From the NCBI GenBank assembly GCA_030431455.1, contig JAUIJE010000007.1, forward strand, positions 398,973 through 462,972: a stretch of DNA of 64,000 nucleotides, given 5' to 3'. The stretch is from a bacterium (lineage in GTDB: Bacteria; Myxococcota; UBA727; JAUIJE01). Both the position numbers and the translations under genes were made by a program. Below the pieces are notes generated by a model that was given only the letters and a program-made list of their open reading frames with translations, had not been told where the DNA came from and made no database searches. Every line of letters begins with the position of its first letter. Within the stretch, counting starts at the first letter, position 1. Positions 38,589 to 47,852 of the stretch are shown piece by piece.

Positions 38589-40804
38589 CAGCGCACCCCC
38601 GCCACGATCCGGGCCCAGGCCTCGTCGCGCCGCGCCAGGTCCGCCCGCTCGAATGTCACTTCATCTGTGCCGTCGACGAACCGCAGCCGGCCCTCTTCCA
38701 GCACCTTGCCTACCACCTGCACGTCGGGGTGTTGCCGGGTCAGCGCCTCCACCGTGGCCTGGGGCGCGATGCCGAGCCCCACCGGCCGGTCCTCCGCGGC
38801 CAAGGGGCCCGGGGCGAGTTTCGGCACCACCACCTCGAGCCCGTGGGCGATGCCGTCGAACAATTCGATCGCCATGCGCCCCACCCCGCCCGGCACCATC
38901 GGCCACAGCCGCGCGACCTGCCCCGCGGCCACCGCCTCGCGCATCGCGCGACCGGTGCGCAGGACCTCCCCGTGGGCCCAATCCGCAAACATTGTGCGGT
39001 CGGTGAGCTTGCCGTACAGCCGCAGGCCGAACGCGCCTTCCAAGCGCTCGGGCCACGCGCCGAACAACACCACCGCGTCGCCGGGCGCCACCGTCATCGC
39101 CGGGGCCCCGCGTCCCAGCCCCACCATCGCGATGGTGGGGGTAGGCCAGATCGAGCGTCCATCCGTCTCGTTGTAGAGACTGACGTTGCCGCTCACCACC
39201 GGCACCGACAAATCACCGCACGCCTGGGCCAGGCCCTCGATGACCTCGACGAAGGCGTTCATCTGCTCGGGGTTTTGCGGGTTGCCGTGGTTGAGGCAGT
39301 CGCTGACCCCGATGGGTTCGTGCCCCACCGCGCAGATGCGCAGGTAGGCCTCCTGGACGGTGCGCAGCGCACCGCTGGAGGGCTCGATGGCGCACAGGTC
39401 GTCCCGGGCCACCAAACACAATGACACTGCCTTGTCCGCGGGGCTGTCCACCACGTCGTGGACCGCGGCGGGGCTGTGCATCCCGTCCACCAGGGTGCTG
39501 GCCCCGACGTGGCGGTCGAACTGTTCGAGCACAAAACGGCGCGAAGCCACATCCGGCTGCGGCATCAACCGGGTGATGAACCCTTTGACATTGTCGGCCT
39601 GCATGTCCGCCACCCGCTCGTCGCGCTTGAGCGACATCGTGGCCGGGTGACAGGGCCGATCGTACTTGGGGGCTTCGTCGGCGAGAGGGCGCGCGGGCAC
39701 CCGGGCGACCTCCTGGCCGCCCTGCTCCAGCACCACCATCCCGTCGTCAGTGACGCGCCCGATCTCAACACAATCGAGCTCCCACTTGGCGAAGATGTCG
39801 CGCACCACCTGCTCTTTGCCCTTGTGGGCCACGAGCACCATCCGCTCTTGGCTCTCGGACAACATCTTCTCGTACGCGCTCATGCCCGCTTCCCGGGTGG
39901 GCACCTTGTCGAGGTCGATGTGCACCCCGCCCCCCGCCCGGCTCGCCATCTCGAACGTCGACGAGGTCAGGCCCGCGGCCCCCATGTCCTGGATGCCCAC
40001 CAACGCGTCGGTGGCAAAACACTCGAGGCACGCCTCGAGCAGCAGCTTCTCCCGGAAGGGATCGCCCACCTGCACGGTGGGGCGTTCGAGCTCTTCGTCG
40101 TCGGAGAACGCGTCCGAGGCCATGGTCGCACCGTGGATGCCGTCCCGCCCGGTCTTGGCCCCCACGTAAAAGATGGGGTTGCCCACCCCCGACGCAGTGC
40201 CGAGAAAGATGCCGTCCAAGGGTACGATCCCCAATGCAAACGCATTGACGAGGATGTTGCCGTTGAACGCGTTGGCGAACGCCACGTCGGTGTAGCTCGT
40301 GGGGGCGCCGAAGCAGTTGCCGTAGTGGCCGATGCCCCGCACCACCCCGTCGAACAGGCGCGGGGTCTTTTCGTGGTGGGCGGCCCCGAAACGCAGCAGG
40401 TTGCCGAGGGCGATGGGCCGCGCCCCCATGGTGAACACGTCGCGGAGGATGCCCCCCACCCCGGTGGCCGAACCTTGGAACGGTTCGATGAAGCTCGGGT
40501 GGTTGTGGCTCTCCACCTTAAAACACACGCCAAGCCCGTCGCCGATGTCGATGATGCCCGCGTTTTCGCCCGGGCCTTGCACCACCCGCGGCCCCTCGCT
40601 GGGGAGCTTTTTGAGGTGTACGCGGCTCGACTTGTAGGAGCAGTGTTCGCTCCACATCGAGGCGATGCAGCCGAGCTCGACCTTGTTGGGCACCCGGCCG
40701 AGGATCTTCTGGGCCCGGGCAAACTCCATGTCGCTCAGCCCGGCCTCCTCGGCCGCGGCGATGTCGACCACGTCAGTGTCGGTCAGTTGCGAAAGTCGCG
40801 ACAT
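38588..40804 (-). CDS. purL: Phosphoribosylformylglycinamidine synthase subunit PurL (small type)
   Basis: 738 residues, the three-subunit (PurLQS) form, not the 1300-residue fused enzyme. Key segments are [11 protein letters not shown] near the N-terminus, [35 protein letters not shown] and LVSGNVS-like [12 protein letters not shown]. It performs the ATP-dependent amidation of FGAR with ammonia from PurQ. It starts at ATG 40804, which overlaps the purQ stop; a GTG one codon earlier is also possible. It carries near-copies of the dispersed CAGNNNCATTG word, for example CAGTGTCATTG at 39419-39429. Confidence 0.97.
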   Translation of the reverse strand: MSRLSQLTDTDVVDIAAAEEAGLSDMEFARAQKILGRVPNKVELGCIASMWSEHCSYKSSRVHLKKLPSEGPRVVQGPGENAGIIDIGDGLGVCFKVESHNHPSFIEPFQGSATGVGGILRDVFTMGARPIALGNLLRFGAAHHEKTPRLFDGVVRGIGHYGNCFGAPTSYTDVAFANAFNGNILVNAFALGIVPLDGIFLGTASGVGNPIFYVGAKTGRDGIHGATMASDAFSDDEELERPTVQVGDPFREKLLLEACLECFATDALVGIQDMGAAGLTSSTFEMASRAGGGVHIDLDKVPTREAGMSAYEKMLSESQERMVLVAHKGKEQVVRDIFAKWELDCVEIGRVTDDGMVVLEQGGQEVARVPARPLADEAPKYDRPCHPATMSLKRDERVADMQADNVKGFITRLMPQPDVASRRFVLEQFDRHVGASTLVDGMHSPAAVHDVVDSPADKAVSLCLVARDDLCAIEPSSGALRTVQEAYLRICAVGHEPIGVSDCLNHGNPQNPEQMNAFVEVIEGLAQACGDLSVPVVSGNVSLYNETDGRSIWPTPTIAMVGLGRGAPAMTVAPGDAVVLFGAWPERLEGAFGLRLYGKLTDRTMFADWAHGEVLRTGRAMREAVAAGQVARLWPMVPGGVGRMAIELFDGIAHGLEVVVPKLAPGPLAAEDRPVGLGIAPQATVEALTRQHPDVQVVGKVLEEGRLRFVDGTDEVTFERADLARRDEAWARIVAGVR

Positions 40805-41484
40805 CACGCGCCTCCCTTCACCAGCGCCGTGATGAACGGGCGCCCGTCACAGCCCCCCAGCCGGGCCTCGGCCCGCCGCTCGGGGTGCGGCATCAATCCC
40901 ATGACATTGTGGGCCCGGCCCCCGACCACCCCCGCGATGGCCCGTTCGCTGCCGTTGAGCGCGGCGCGACCGTCGTCGGTCTTTTGCGTGTAGGTGAGCG
41001 CGATTTGGCCCTGGGCCGCGAGGGCGTCGAGCCGGTCCGGCGCGTCCACGTAGCGGCCCGCGTGATGGGCCACCGGCAAGGTCAGTGTCGTCGGAAGCTG
41101 GGACAAAAATGGCCCTTGGTCGCTTTCGCGCGAAAGCTCGACGAGACGGCACACAAACCGCCCCCCCGTGTTGTCGGCCAACGCCCCCGGGAGCAGCCGC
41201 AGCTCGCACAAGATTTGAAAACCATTGCAGATGCCGAGCACGAGCCCGCCGGCGTCGGCGAAGGCGCGCACCGCCGCGCAAATGGGACTGTGCGCGGCGA
41301 TGGCCCCGGTGCGCAGGTAGTCGCCATAGGAGAACCCACCAGGCACGATCACCGCGGTGGTCCCGGCCGGCAGCGCGGTGTCCTGGTGCCACGCGTACGC
41401 CGCGCTGCCCCCGACCGCCTCGACCACGTGCAGACAATCCCGGTCGCAGTTGGACCCGGGAAACCTCACCACCGCGACGGTCAT
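40804..41484 (-). CDS. purQ: Phosphoribosylformylglycinamidine synthase subunit PurQ (glutaminase)
   Basis: 226 residues, class I glutamine amidotransferase. The nucleophile Cys is in [12 protein letters not shown] and the catalytic His/Glu are in [12 protein letters not shown] near the C-terminus; [12 protein letters not shown] is the oxyanion-hole region. It supplies ammonia to PurL. Its ATG overlaps the purS stop by 4 bp (ATGA). Confidence 0.96.
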   Translation of the reverse strand: MTVAVVRFPGSNCDRDCLHVVEAVGGSAAYAWHQDTALPAGTTAVIVPGGFSYGDYLRTGAIAAHSPICAAVRAFADAGGLVLGICNGFQILCELRLLPGALADNTGGRFVCRLVELSRESDQGPFLSQLPTTLTLPVAHHAGRYVDAPDRLDALAAQGQIALTYTQKTDDGRAALNGSERAIAGVVGGRAHNVMGLMPHPERRAEARLGGCDGRPFITALVKGGA

Positions 41485-41723
41485 GGGTCGATCTCGACGG
41501 TGGCGTCTTCCATCACCGGGTTTTGCAGGAGCTGTTCGGCCATGTCCTGCAGGCGGGCCTCGGCCACGGCCCGGCCCCCGTCGGGGAGGTCGACCTCGAA
41601 CACCTTGGCCACCCGGACTTGTTCGACGTCGTCAAACCCGAGGCGGGCCAACGCAGCGCGGATGGTGTCGCCCTCGGGATCGAGCAGTTCTGGTTTTTTG
41701 CGGACAATGATCCGGCCACGCAT
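41481..41723 (-). CDS. purS: Phosphoribosylformylglycinamidine synthase subunit PurS
   Basis: 80 residues, the expected length. It starts MRGRIIVRKKPELLDPEGDT, with the family's DP.G.T.. segment, and ends in a VMEDATVEID strand. It bridges PurL and PurQ. It is the first gene of the purSQLF operon; CAGGAGGCCCC directly precedes the ATG. No operator or riboswitch could be identified upstream. Confidence 0.94.
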   Translation of the reverse strand: MRGRIIVRKKPELLDPEGDTIRAALARLGFDDVEQVRVAKVFEVDLPDGGRAVAEARLQDMAEQLLQNPVMEDATVEIDP

Positions 41724-42053
41724 GGGGCCTCCTGGACAGCGGTGATCGCTGGGGCTCTAACGAAAAAGGCAGGCGGTCAAAAGCGCCCCTGGCGGTCATC
41801 TCAACCCCCTGAAAACCAGCCCCTTTCCGCCGGCGAACACAAAGCCGATCCGATCCCCGGGCGCGGCCGGGATCCGCACATGCACACACAAGCGAACCGG
41901 CTGGTCGTAAAGCCAGAAGACGGCGAGTTGTTCGCCGCCCGCCCCTCGGAAAGACGTTCGCCTGACCGTTCGGCATTTGTGTCGGTGCGCTCCGCGCGCG
42001 TGGTGCACAGGCATCCTGACTCGTCACGACCACTGGTCGTGGAGGAATGCGTC
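41724..42053. other. Divergent intergenic region between purS and a haem lipoprotein gene
   Basis: 330 bp holding the promoters for the purSQLF operon (leftward) and the lipoprotein gene (rightward). I see no ORF with coding character, no recognisable riboswitch and no clear promoter hexamers. A good Shine-Dalgarno (GGAGG, 42041-42045) belongs to the rightward gene. Confidence 0.5.
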
Positions 42054-42752
42054 ATGTTGTTCAAAGCCCCCCGCCTTCATTTCGCCGTGAGACTCGGCCT
42101 GGTCTTTTTGTGCGCGTGCGACGTCGACATCCAGGGCGTCGACGCCGGCCCCGTTGGAGACGGAGACGGTGATGGTGACGGTGACGGAGACGGAGACGGC
42201 GACGGAGACGGCGACGGAGACGGAGACGGAGACGGAGACGGAGACGGAGACGGCGACGGAGACGGCGACGGCGACATCGTCGATGTGGGCCCTCCGCCGG
42301 CGGGGTACAGCGAGACGCCCCCCGCGGGCGCCGATCCCGGCGCTTGCCACACCGCCCAGTGGTGGACGTGGGGCAACCAAGAGTCAGAGCGCATGCACCC
42401 GGGCGGCGACTGCATCGCCTGCCACACCGCGGAGAACGAAGGGCCGGACCTGACCTTCGCCGGCACGGTCATGGCCAACTACGACGAAGAAGACGACTGC
42501 CGCGGCATTCCCGCCGTGTTGGTCGAGATCATCGACGGCAACGGCGATGTGGCCCTGACCATGACCAGCAACAGCGCGGGCAACTTCTTCAGCGAGGTCG
42601 ACCCCGCGACCATTCAGATGCCGTACCACGCCCGGCTCACCTACGAAGGCCGCACCCGCGAGATGTTCTCGGCCCAGACCGACGGCAACTGTGCCAGTTG
42701 CCACACCGCCGCGGGGGCCAACGGCGCGCCAGGCCGGATTCTGGTTCCCTGA
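42054..42752 (+). CDS. Lipoprotein with 20 Gly-Asp repeats and two CxxCH haem motifs
   Basis: 232 residues. Signal peptide with a possible lipobox at LCA-Cys22. A pure (Gly-Asp)20 linker occupies residues 35-74. The C-terminal domain has CIACH (120-124) and CASCH (213-217), the c-type haem attachment motif. The part between them (RGIPAVLVEIID.NGDVALTMTSNSAGNFF) resembles a small Ig/carboxypeptidase-regulatory-like beta fold. Interpretation: an outer-surface dihaem lipoprotein held away from the membrane by a flexible linker. An ATG at 42054 with GGAGG 8 nt upstream sets the start. The next gene is a tandem paralogue. It is unclear whether haem is really attached. Confidence 0.8.
   Translation: MLFKAPRLHFAVRLGLVFLCACDVDIQGVDAGPVGDGDGDGDGDGDGDGDGDGDGDGDGDGDGDGDGDGDGDGDIVDVGPPPAGYSETPPAGADPGACHTAQWWTWGNQESERMHPGGDCIACHTAENEGPDLTFAGTVMANYDEEDDCRGIPAVLVEIIDGNGDVALTMTSNSAGNFFSEVDPATIQMPYHARLTYEGRTREMFSAQTDGNCASCHTAAGANGAPGRILVP
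42156..42275 (+). repeat. Gly-Asp coding hexanucleotide array (20 units)
   Basis: 120 bp of period-6 repeat, mostly GGAGAC and GGCGAC units, in frame. The frequent GGA glycine codon is unusual in this GC3-rich DNA, suggesting growth by slippage from a seed. Confidence 0.95.
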
Positions 42753-42759
42753 TTTTGGC

Positions 42760-42789
42760 GAACGGAGCCCCGCGCTCCGTTCTTTTTTT
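42760..42789 (+). terminator. Rho-independent terminator
   Basis: Stem GAACGGAGC (42760-42768) with GCTCCGTTC (42774-42782), loop CCCGC, followed by seven T residues. It begins 8 bp after the first haem-lipoprotein stop, so the downstream paralogue likely has its own promoter or depends on read-through. Confidence 0.9.
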
Positions 42790-42849
42790 GGGCGGCGGAC
42801 GCGTCTCCGCCCCCCTTTGCGGCGCTGGTCGTCGCAAAAAGGAGCAGAC

Positions 42850-43707
42850 ATGATGACATTGGCATTGGGCCGCCTTCGGGCGTGGTCCTGGTTGGTTTTT
42901 TTGGCCTGTGCGCCCTTCGCCGGCTGCGACAGCACGGTTGATGGCATGGACGCAGGCGCAGATCCCGGCGATGGCGGCGCCCCCGGCGACGGCGGCCCTG
43001 GTGATGGCGACGGCGACGGCGACGGTGACGGTGACGGTGATGGTGATGGTGATGGTGATGGTGACGGTGATGGTGATGGTGATGGTGATGGTGATGGTGA
43101 TGGTGACGGTGACGGTGATGGTGACGGTGACGGTGATGGTGATGGTGATGGTGATGGTGATGGTGATGGTGATGGTGACGGTGACGGTGATGGTGACGGT
43201 GACGGTGACGGTGATGGCGACGCACCGGGGCCCCTGCCGGACCTCGGAAACGCCCCGCTCGGCTACACCGACAACGCGCCGTCGTGGGCCGATCCCAATG
43301 CCTGTGTGACCGGCCAATGGTGGTTCGCGGGGGACTTCGAGACCGAACGCATGCACCCCGGCGCCAACTGCATCGAGTGCCACGCGGGCAACGGCGCCCC
43401 CGACTTCTCCTTCGCGGGCACGGTGATGGGGGCGTACGACGACCAAGCCGACTGTCGCGGCATCCCCGACGTCTTGGTCGAGATCATCGATGCCAACGGG
43501 GGCGTGGCCCTGAGCATGACCACCAACATCGCGGGCAACTTCTACTCGACCGTCGATGCCAATGCCATTGCCATGCCCTACACCGCGCGGCTGAGCTACG
43601 ACGGGCGCACCCGTGAGATGTTGACGCCCCAAGCGGACGGCAACTGCATGACCTGTCACACCGACATGGGCACCGGCGGCGCCCCCGGCCGCATCGTGCT
43701 GCCCTAG
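42850..43707 (+). CDS. Lipoprotein with 37 Gly-Asp repeats and two CxxCH haem motifs
   Basis: 285 residues; paralogue of the preceding gene. Signal peptide to APFAG-Cys26, a Gly/Asp/Pro stretch, then (Gly-Asp)37 at residues 51-124. The C-terminal domain aligns along its whole length with the previous protein: MHPGANCIECH (CxxCH 174-178), DCRGIPDVLVEIIDANGGVAL, and CMTCH (266-270), ending APGRIVLP. A GGAG site precedes ATG 42850 (a second ATG follows at once). The gene ends 4 bp inside the convergent gene. The linker is nearly twice as long as in its sister and uses mostly GGT-GAT codons, so the two arrays expanded independently. Confidence 0.8.
   Translation: MMTLALGRLRAWSWLVFLACAPFAGCDSTVDGMDAGADPGDGGAPGDGGPGDGDGDGDGDGDGDGDGDGDGDGDGDGDGDGDGDGDGDGDGDGDGDGDGDGDGDGDGDGDGDGDGDGDGDGDGDAPGPLPDLGNAPLGYTDNAPSWADPNACVTGQWWFAGDFETERMHPGANCIECHAGNGAPDFSFAGTVMGAYDDQADCRGIPDVLVEIIDANGGVALSMTTNIAGNFYSTVDANAIAMPYTARLSYDGRTREMLTPQADGNCMTCHTDMGTGGAPGRIVLP
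43000..43221 (+). repeat. Gly-Asp coding hexanucleotide array (37 units)
   Basis: 222 bp of GGTGAT/GGTGAC hexanucleotides, the longest array in the window, encoding the spacer of the second haem lipoprotein. Near-identical units make length change by slippage likely. Confidence 0.95.
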
Positions 43708-44501
43708 CCACGCCTTCTGCGGCGCCGCCACAACAGGGCCAAGCCGACCCCCACCCCGGCCCACGTGCCGGGGTGGGTGCTCTGGCACCCGCCGCCCGCG
43801 ACCGTGCCGCACACCATCTCCCCGTCGAGCGAGTCCCGTCCCGCGAGGTCAAGACTGCGCCCGCGGACGCACGCGGTGGACGCGCCCTGGGTGTCGATGA
43901 ACACCGGGTGGGCGCACGGTCCGCACCCGCGGTTGAGCACCACCTGGAGCGGCATCAGGGTCTCGCCCTCGGCCGCCCCCGCGATCACCACCGCGCCCAC
44001 CCCGGTGTCGTCGGGGGGCGGGAGGTAGCGGACCTCGGCCCGCGCCCCGTCGACATACGCGGTGCCGGCCACGTCCCGCCGCACCTCTTGCATAAACATC
44101 GCTTCGAGCCCCAACGGGGCCAAAGGCCGCTCGTCGTCGACGACATCGCCGATGCGATAGGCGAACACCTGGGTCTCGTCGGGGGTGCGCAACAAAAGCT
44201 CGATGTCGCGCGCGGCCGGGCCCACCGCCGCCCCCACCTCGACGCGAAACACACACGTGGGGCCGCACGCGAGCACCGGCGCCACCGCCACGTTGTTCCA
44301 CACCGTGGCCCCGTCGCGGGCGGAGGCAGAGAGCTGGTCTCCGTCGACCTCCACGTACACCACCGCCCCCGCGGGCAAGTCCGCGCCGTCTTCGGGCACC
44401 ACCCCCTGGATGAGGGCGGTGGTCACGTCGTCGAGGCGCGTGGGGTTCGGCCCGGGCGAAAGCTGCCCGGCGAGCACCAACAGGGCGAACAGGCTGTGCA
44501 C
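43704..44501 (-). CDS. Exported protein with MYXO-CTERM-like sorting tail
   Basis: 265 residues. Signal peptide (MHSLFALLVLAGQLSPG). The body is beta-rich with Cys pairs (ACGPTCVFRV, RGCGPCAHPVF). The C-terminus has Gly-Gly-Gly-Cys-Gln-Ser, a short hydrophobic helix (WAGVGVGLALLW) and a run of six Arg, which is the Cys / TM / Arg-rich layout of the MYXO-CTERM sorting signal described for Myxococcota. It is therefore probably anchored on the cell surface after processing. Function unknown. It is convergent with the haem lipoprotein gene, overlapping by 4 bp. Confidence 0.78.
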   Translation of the reverse strand: MHSLFALLVLAGQLSPGPNPTRLDDVTTALIQGVVPEDGADLPAGAVVYVEVDGDQLSASARDGATVWNNVAVAPVLACGPTCVFRVEVGAAVGPAARDIELLLRTPDETQVFAYRIGDVVDDERPLAPLGLEAMFMQEVRRDVAGTAYVDGARAEVRYLPPPDDTGVGAVVIAGAAEGETLMPLQVVLNRGCGPCAHPVFIDTQGASTACVRGRSLDLAGRDSLDGEMVCGTVAGGGCQSTHPGTWAGVGVGLALLWRRRRRRG

Positions 44502-44517
44502 GCCCTGTTCTACCCCG

Positions 44518-47500
44518 TCAGTGAAAATCCCGCGACCGGTAGGGGAACGGCTCGGGGCGTTCGGACAGGCCGCGCACCGCGTGGGCGATGAGGTGCACCA
44601 CCACCCCTTCCCGCTCGACGAGCCCGTCCACGATCAAAAACGGCGACGTCACCACCGTGTGCCGCCACCGGTCAAAGTCGCGCCCCCACACCACCACGTT
44701 GGTCATGCCCGTCTCGTCCTCGAGGGTGACAAAACACGTGCCGTCGGCGGTGCCCGGCCGCTGCCGCCCGGTGACCAGCCCCGCGCACACCGCCCGGGTC
44801 TTGTGCGCGATGCTCTGCAGCTCTTCGGCCTTGAGCCAGCGCGCGCGCTCGGGCTCGGTCAGGGCCCGGCGCACCACGTCCTGGAGGTGGTTCATGGGGT
44901 GATCGCCGGTCGAGAGCCCGACCTGGGCGTAGTCCATCTCGAGCAGGTCCATCGCTTCCGGAGTGGATAGCCCGTCCGCGACCTCGTCGGTCTCTTGGAT
45001 GCGCGCGAGCAGCGGCAGCTCTTTTTGCATCGCGGTGAACATCGCCGCGCGCCGATGCCGCGTCAGCCCGTCGAGGGCCCCCGAGCGCGACAGGGCCCGC
45101 TGCCCCTTGAGGCTGATGTCGGCCCGGCGGAACACGTCCTGCACCCCGCGGTAGAGGCCCAAATCGTCGCGTACGGTCTGGATGCGTTGGGCCTCGTCGT
45201 CGGGCAGCCCTTTGACCAGCCGCAGCCCGAGCCGCAGGGCCAACGGCCCGCCTTGGCGGTCCCGCTCGAGGGTGTGGTCGACGTCCGAATGGTTCACGCT
45301 CACCGGGCGCACCTCGACGCCGTGCTCCTGGGCGTCGGCCACGAGCTGGGCCGGGGTGTAAAAACCCATCGGTTGGCTGTTGAGCAACGCGCAACAGAAG
45401 ACCGCGGGGTGGTAGGTCTTGATCCACGCCGAGGCGTAGACGAGCACGGCGAAACTCGCCGCGTGGCTCTCGGGAAAACCATACTCGCCGAAGCCTTTGA
45501 TCTGGGCGAACAGCCGCTCGCCGAACTCCTGGTCGATTCCACGTTCAACGAAACCTTGAATCAACTTGTCCCGGTGCCGAAAGAGCTTGCCCGTCTTTTT
45601 CCAGGCCGCCATGTCCCGCCGCAGCTGGTCCGCCTCCCCCGGCGAATACCCCGCCCCCTCGACCGCGATGCGCATCACCTGTTCTTGAAAGAGCGGAATG
45701 CCCAACGTGCGCTCGAGGATGGGGCGCAGGCATTCGTGGGGATACTCCACCGGCTCTTCCCCATTTCGCCGCCGCAAGTAGGGGTGCACCATGCCCCCCT
45801 GAATCGGCCCCGGCCGGATGATCGCCACCTCGATGACGAGGTCGTAAAAGGACCGGGGCGCAAGCCGCGGCAACATCGCCATCTGGGCCCGGGACTCCAC
45901 CTGAAACACCCCGATGGAGTCCGCCCGGCTCAGCCCCTCGTAGACCTTCTCGTCCTCGGCCCCGATGGTGTGCAGCTCGTAATGTTCGCCCTCGTGTTGC
46001 TCGATGAGGTCGAACCCTTTGCGGATGCAGGTCAACATCCCGAGCCCGAGCACGTCCATCTTGAACAGCCCCATCTCCTCGACGTCGTCCTTGTCGAAGG
46101 GCAACACCGTGCGGTCTTCCATCCGGGCCGGCTCGGTGGGGGCCAAGGACCAAATCGGCGGGTCGGTGAGCACGAACCCGCCGACGTGGATGCCGAGGTG
46201 ACGGGGATGTCCCTGCAACCGGTCCGCGAAGGTCAGGGTCCGCTCCACCGCGTGCCGGGTGGCGGAGATGCCCATGTCCGCGAGCCGGGCCTCGGTGATG
46301 TCGTGCAGGGCCGAATGCCACATCAGCCCCGAGAGCTTGCCGCACACCGTCTCGGTGAGGCCGAAGACCTTGCCCACCTCCCGCACCGCGCTCCGCCCCC
46401 TGAACGCAATCACATTGCAGACCATGGCCGCGTGGTCGCGCCCCCACTTTTCGTAGATCGCCTGGATGACCTCTTCGCGGCGCTCGTGTTCGAAGTCCAC
46501 GTCGATGTCGGGGGGCTCGCCCCGCTCTCGTGACAAAAACCGCTCGAACAAAAGCCCCATCCGCACCGGGTCGATGCTGGTGATGCCGAGACAAAAACAC
46601 ACCGCGCTGTTGGCCGCCGAGCCCCTGCCTTGGCACAAAATGCCCTTGTCCCGGGCGATCTCCACGATCTCGTACACGGTCAAAAAGTAGGGGGCCACGT
46701 CGAGGTCCGAGATCAAATCGAACTCGTGGCGCAGCTGCCGGGCCACGTCCTCGGGCAATGCTTCTTTCCCACCCTCGACCCCGTAGCGCCGGCACGCCCC
46801 CTCGAGGGTGAGCCGCTCCAGCCGGGCCTGGGAGCTCTCCGGCCCGCCCTTTTCCGCCGGGAACGCGTACTTGAGCTCGCCCAGCTGCCACTCACAGGCC
46901 TCGGCGATCTCCCGTGACCGGGCCAAGGCCTTGGGAAAATCCGCGAACCTTTGCGCCATCTCGTCGGGCGACCGCAGGTAGGCCGCGTCGTTGGGCAACA
47001 GCCGCTGCCCCGCTTGGCTCATGCGCAGGCCTTGGCGGATGCAGGTGAGCACGTCGTGAAAACGTTTCTCTGACCGGTCGACCAAAAACGCCCGGGACGT
47101 GGCCAGCCGGGCGATGCCGTACCGCTGGGCAAGCCCCATCGACCACACGTGCCGGGCCCGGTCCTCGGGGGTCTCGTCGTAGAACATGCCCACCGAGAGC
47201 CGCTCGCCGAACGCGTCCGCCCAGTCCCCCACCGCGTCATCGGCGAAGGGGGGCAACAACGTGGCCCACAGACCGCCCGAGAGCTCCTCGATCCACTCCC
47301 GCCGGTACTCGATGTCGCCCTTTTCCCGCCCCCGCTTGGCCCGGGTCAACCACTCACACAAATGGGTATAGCCGGCCAAGTCCTGCGCATGCAGCAACAC
47401 TGGCCCGTCCCCGGTCCAGGCCTCCACCCCCACAATAAAGCGCAGCCCCAGCTCCTTGGCCCGCCGGTGGCCGCGCACCATGCCCGCGAGGGTGTCCACA

Positions 47501-47772
47501 TCCGTGATCGACACCGCGTCGTACCCGAACACACACGCGCGCTCGGCGATCTCCTCCGGCTGCCCCGCCCCCGGCCAGCCCCGCGCGGCATGGGCCGACG
47601 TCGGCCCCTCCACCGCCCCCTCGATGGACACCCCCGAGAAGGTCGAGCGCACCGCCAGCTCCACAAACCCCGGGGCCGGGTCCGACGCCGCGCGCACGGG
47701 CACGTCGGGGCCTTTTTCGCCCTCGTCGATGGGCCACCGCGTGCCCGAGTCGATGCGTACTTTGCGTGCCAT
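44518..47772 (-). CDS. dnaE2: Error-prone DNA polymerase III alpha subunit DnaE2 (ImuC)
   Basis: 1084 residues, the DnaE2 length class (DnaE1 is about 1160). It has a PHP domain at the start (VELAVRSTFSGVSIEGA, a degenerate metal site as usual in DnaE2) and a polymerase core with GRGSAANSAVCFCLGITSIDP and the catalytic aspartates in PPDIDVDFEHERRE. KIKGFGEYGFPESHAASFA-like finger sequence follows, then an OB fold near the end, and the protein ends in the ImuC-type RSRDFH. It copies damaged DNA in SOS mutagenesis. imuA and imuB, its usual partners, are not in the window. A palindromic SOS box lies 30 bp upstream of the ATG. Confidence 0.95.
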   Translation of the reverse strand: MARKVRIDSGTRWPIDEGEKGPDVPVRAASDPAPGFVELAVRSTFSGVSIEGAVEGPTSAHAARGWPGAGQPEEIAERACVFGYDAVSITDVDTLAGMVRGHRRAKELGLRFIVGVEAWTGDGPVLLHAQDLAGYTHLCEWLTRAKRGREKGDIEYRREWIEELSGGLWATLLPPFADDAVGDWADAFGERLSVGMFYDETPEDRARHVWSMGLAQRYGIARLATSRAFLVDRSEKRFHDVLTCIRQGLRMSQAGQRLLPNDAAYLRSPDEMAQRFADFPKALARSREIAEACEWQLGELKYAFPAEKGGPESSQARLERLTLEGACRRYGVEGGKEALPEDVARQLRHEFDLISDLDVAPYFLTVYEIVEIARDKGILCQGRGSAANSAVCFCLGITSIDPVRMGLLFERFLSRERGEPPDIDVDFEHERREEVIQAIYEKWGRDHAAMVCNVIAFRGRSAVREVGKVFGLTETVCGKLSGLMWHSALHDITEARLADMGISATRHAVERTLTFADRLQGHPRHLGIHVGGFVLTDPPIWSLAPTEPARMEDRTVLPFDKDDVEEMGLFKMDVLGLGMLTCIRKGFDLIEQHEGEHYELHTIGAEDEKVYEGLSRADSIGVFQVESRAQMAMLPRLAPRSFYDLVIEVAIIRPGPIQGGMVHPYLRRRNGEEPVEYPHECLRPILERTLGIPLFQEQVMRIAVEGAGYSPGEADQLRRDMAAWKKTGKLFRHRDKLIQGFVERGIDQEFGERLFAQIKGFGEYGFPESHAASFAVLVYASAWIKTYHPAVFCCALLNSQPMGFYTPAQLVADAQEHGVEVRPVSVNHSDVDHTLERDRQGGPLALRLGLRLVKGLPDDEAQRIQTVRDDLGLYRGVQDVFRRADISLKGQRALSRSGALDGLTRHRRAAMFTAMQKELPLLARIQETDEVADGLSTPEAMDLLEMDYAQVGLSTGDHPMNHLQDVVRRALTEPERARWLKAEELQSIAHKTRAVCAGLVTGRQRPGTADGTCFVTLEDETGMTNVVVWGRDFDRWRHTVVTSPFLIVDGLVEREGVVVHLIAHAVRGLSERPEPFPYRSRDFH

Positions 47773-47801
47773 GCAGGGTTCAGGATCAGATCCGGATAGG
47801 T

Positions 47802-47818
47802 CTGAACAGATGTTCAGG
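47802..47818 (-). promoter_or_regulatory. Probable LexA-binding SOS box of dnaE2
   Basis: CTGAACAGATGTTCAGG contains a perfect inverted repeat CTGAAC-AGAT-GTTCAG. The GAAC-N4-GTTC core is that of Gram-positive LexA boxes, and the flanks fit the GTTCAG half reported for Myxococcus xanthus LexA (from memory). It is centred about 37 bp upstream of the dnaE2 start codon and about 43 bp upstream of the divergent PilZ gene, so it could control both. Confidence 0.85.
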
Positions 47819-47852
47819 TTAGCATGCCCGGGGGTCGTGCCGATAGCCCGTC

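Noticed and set aside
42156..43221. Open frames reading the Gly-Asp arrays in other phases (Met-Val/Thr-Val repeats on the plus strand, Ser-Pro/His/Ile-Thr repeats on the minus strand)
   Set aside because: They are shadows of the hexanucleotide arrays; only the Gly-Asp phase joins a lipoprotein signal to a conserved haem domain.
43000..43221. Could the tandem arrays be CRISPR-like?
   Set aside because: There are no spacers; units are contiguous hexanucleotides in frame with a gene, so they are protein-coding microsatellites.
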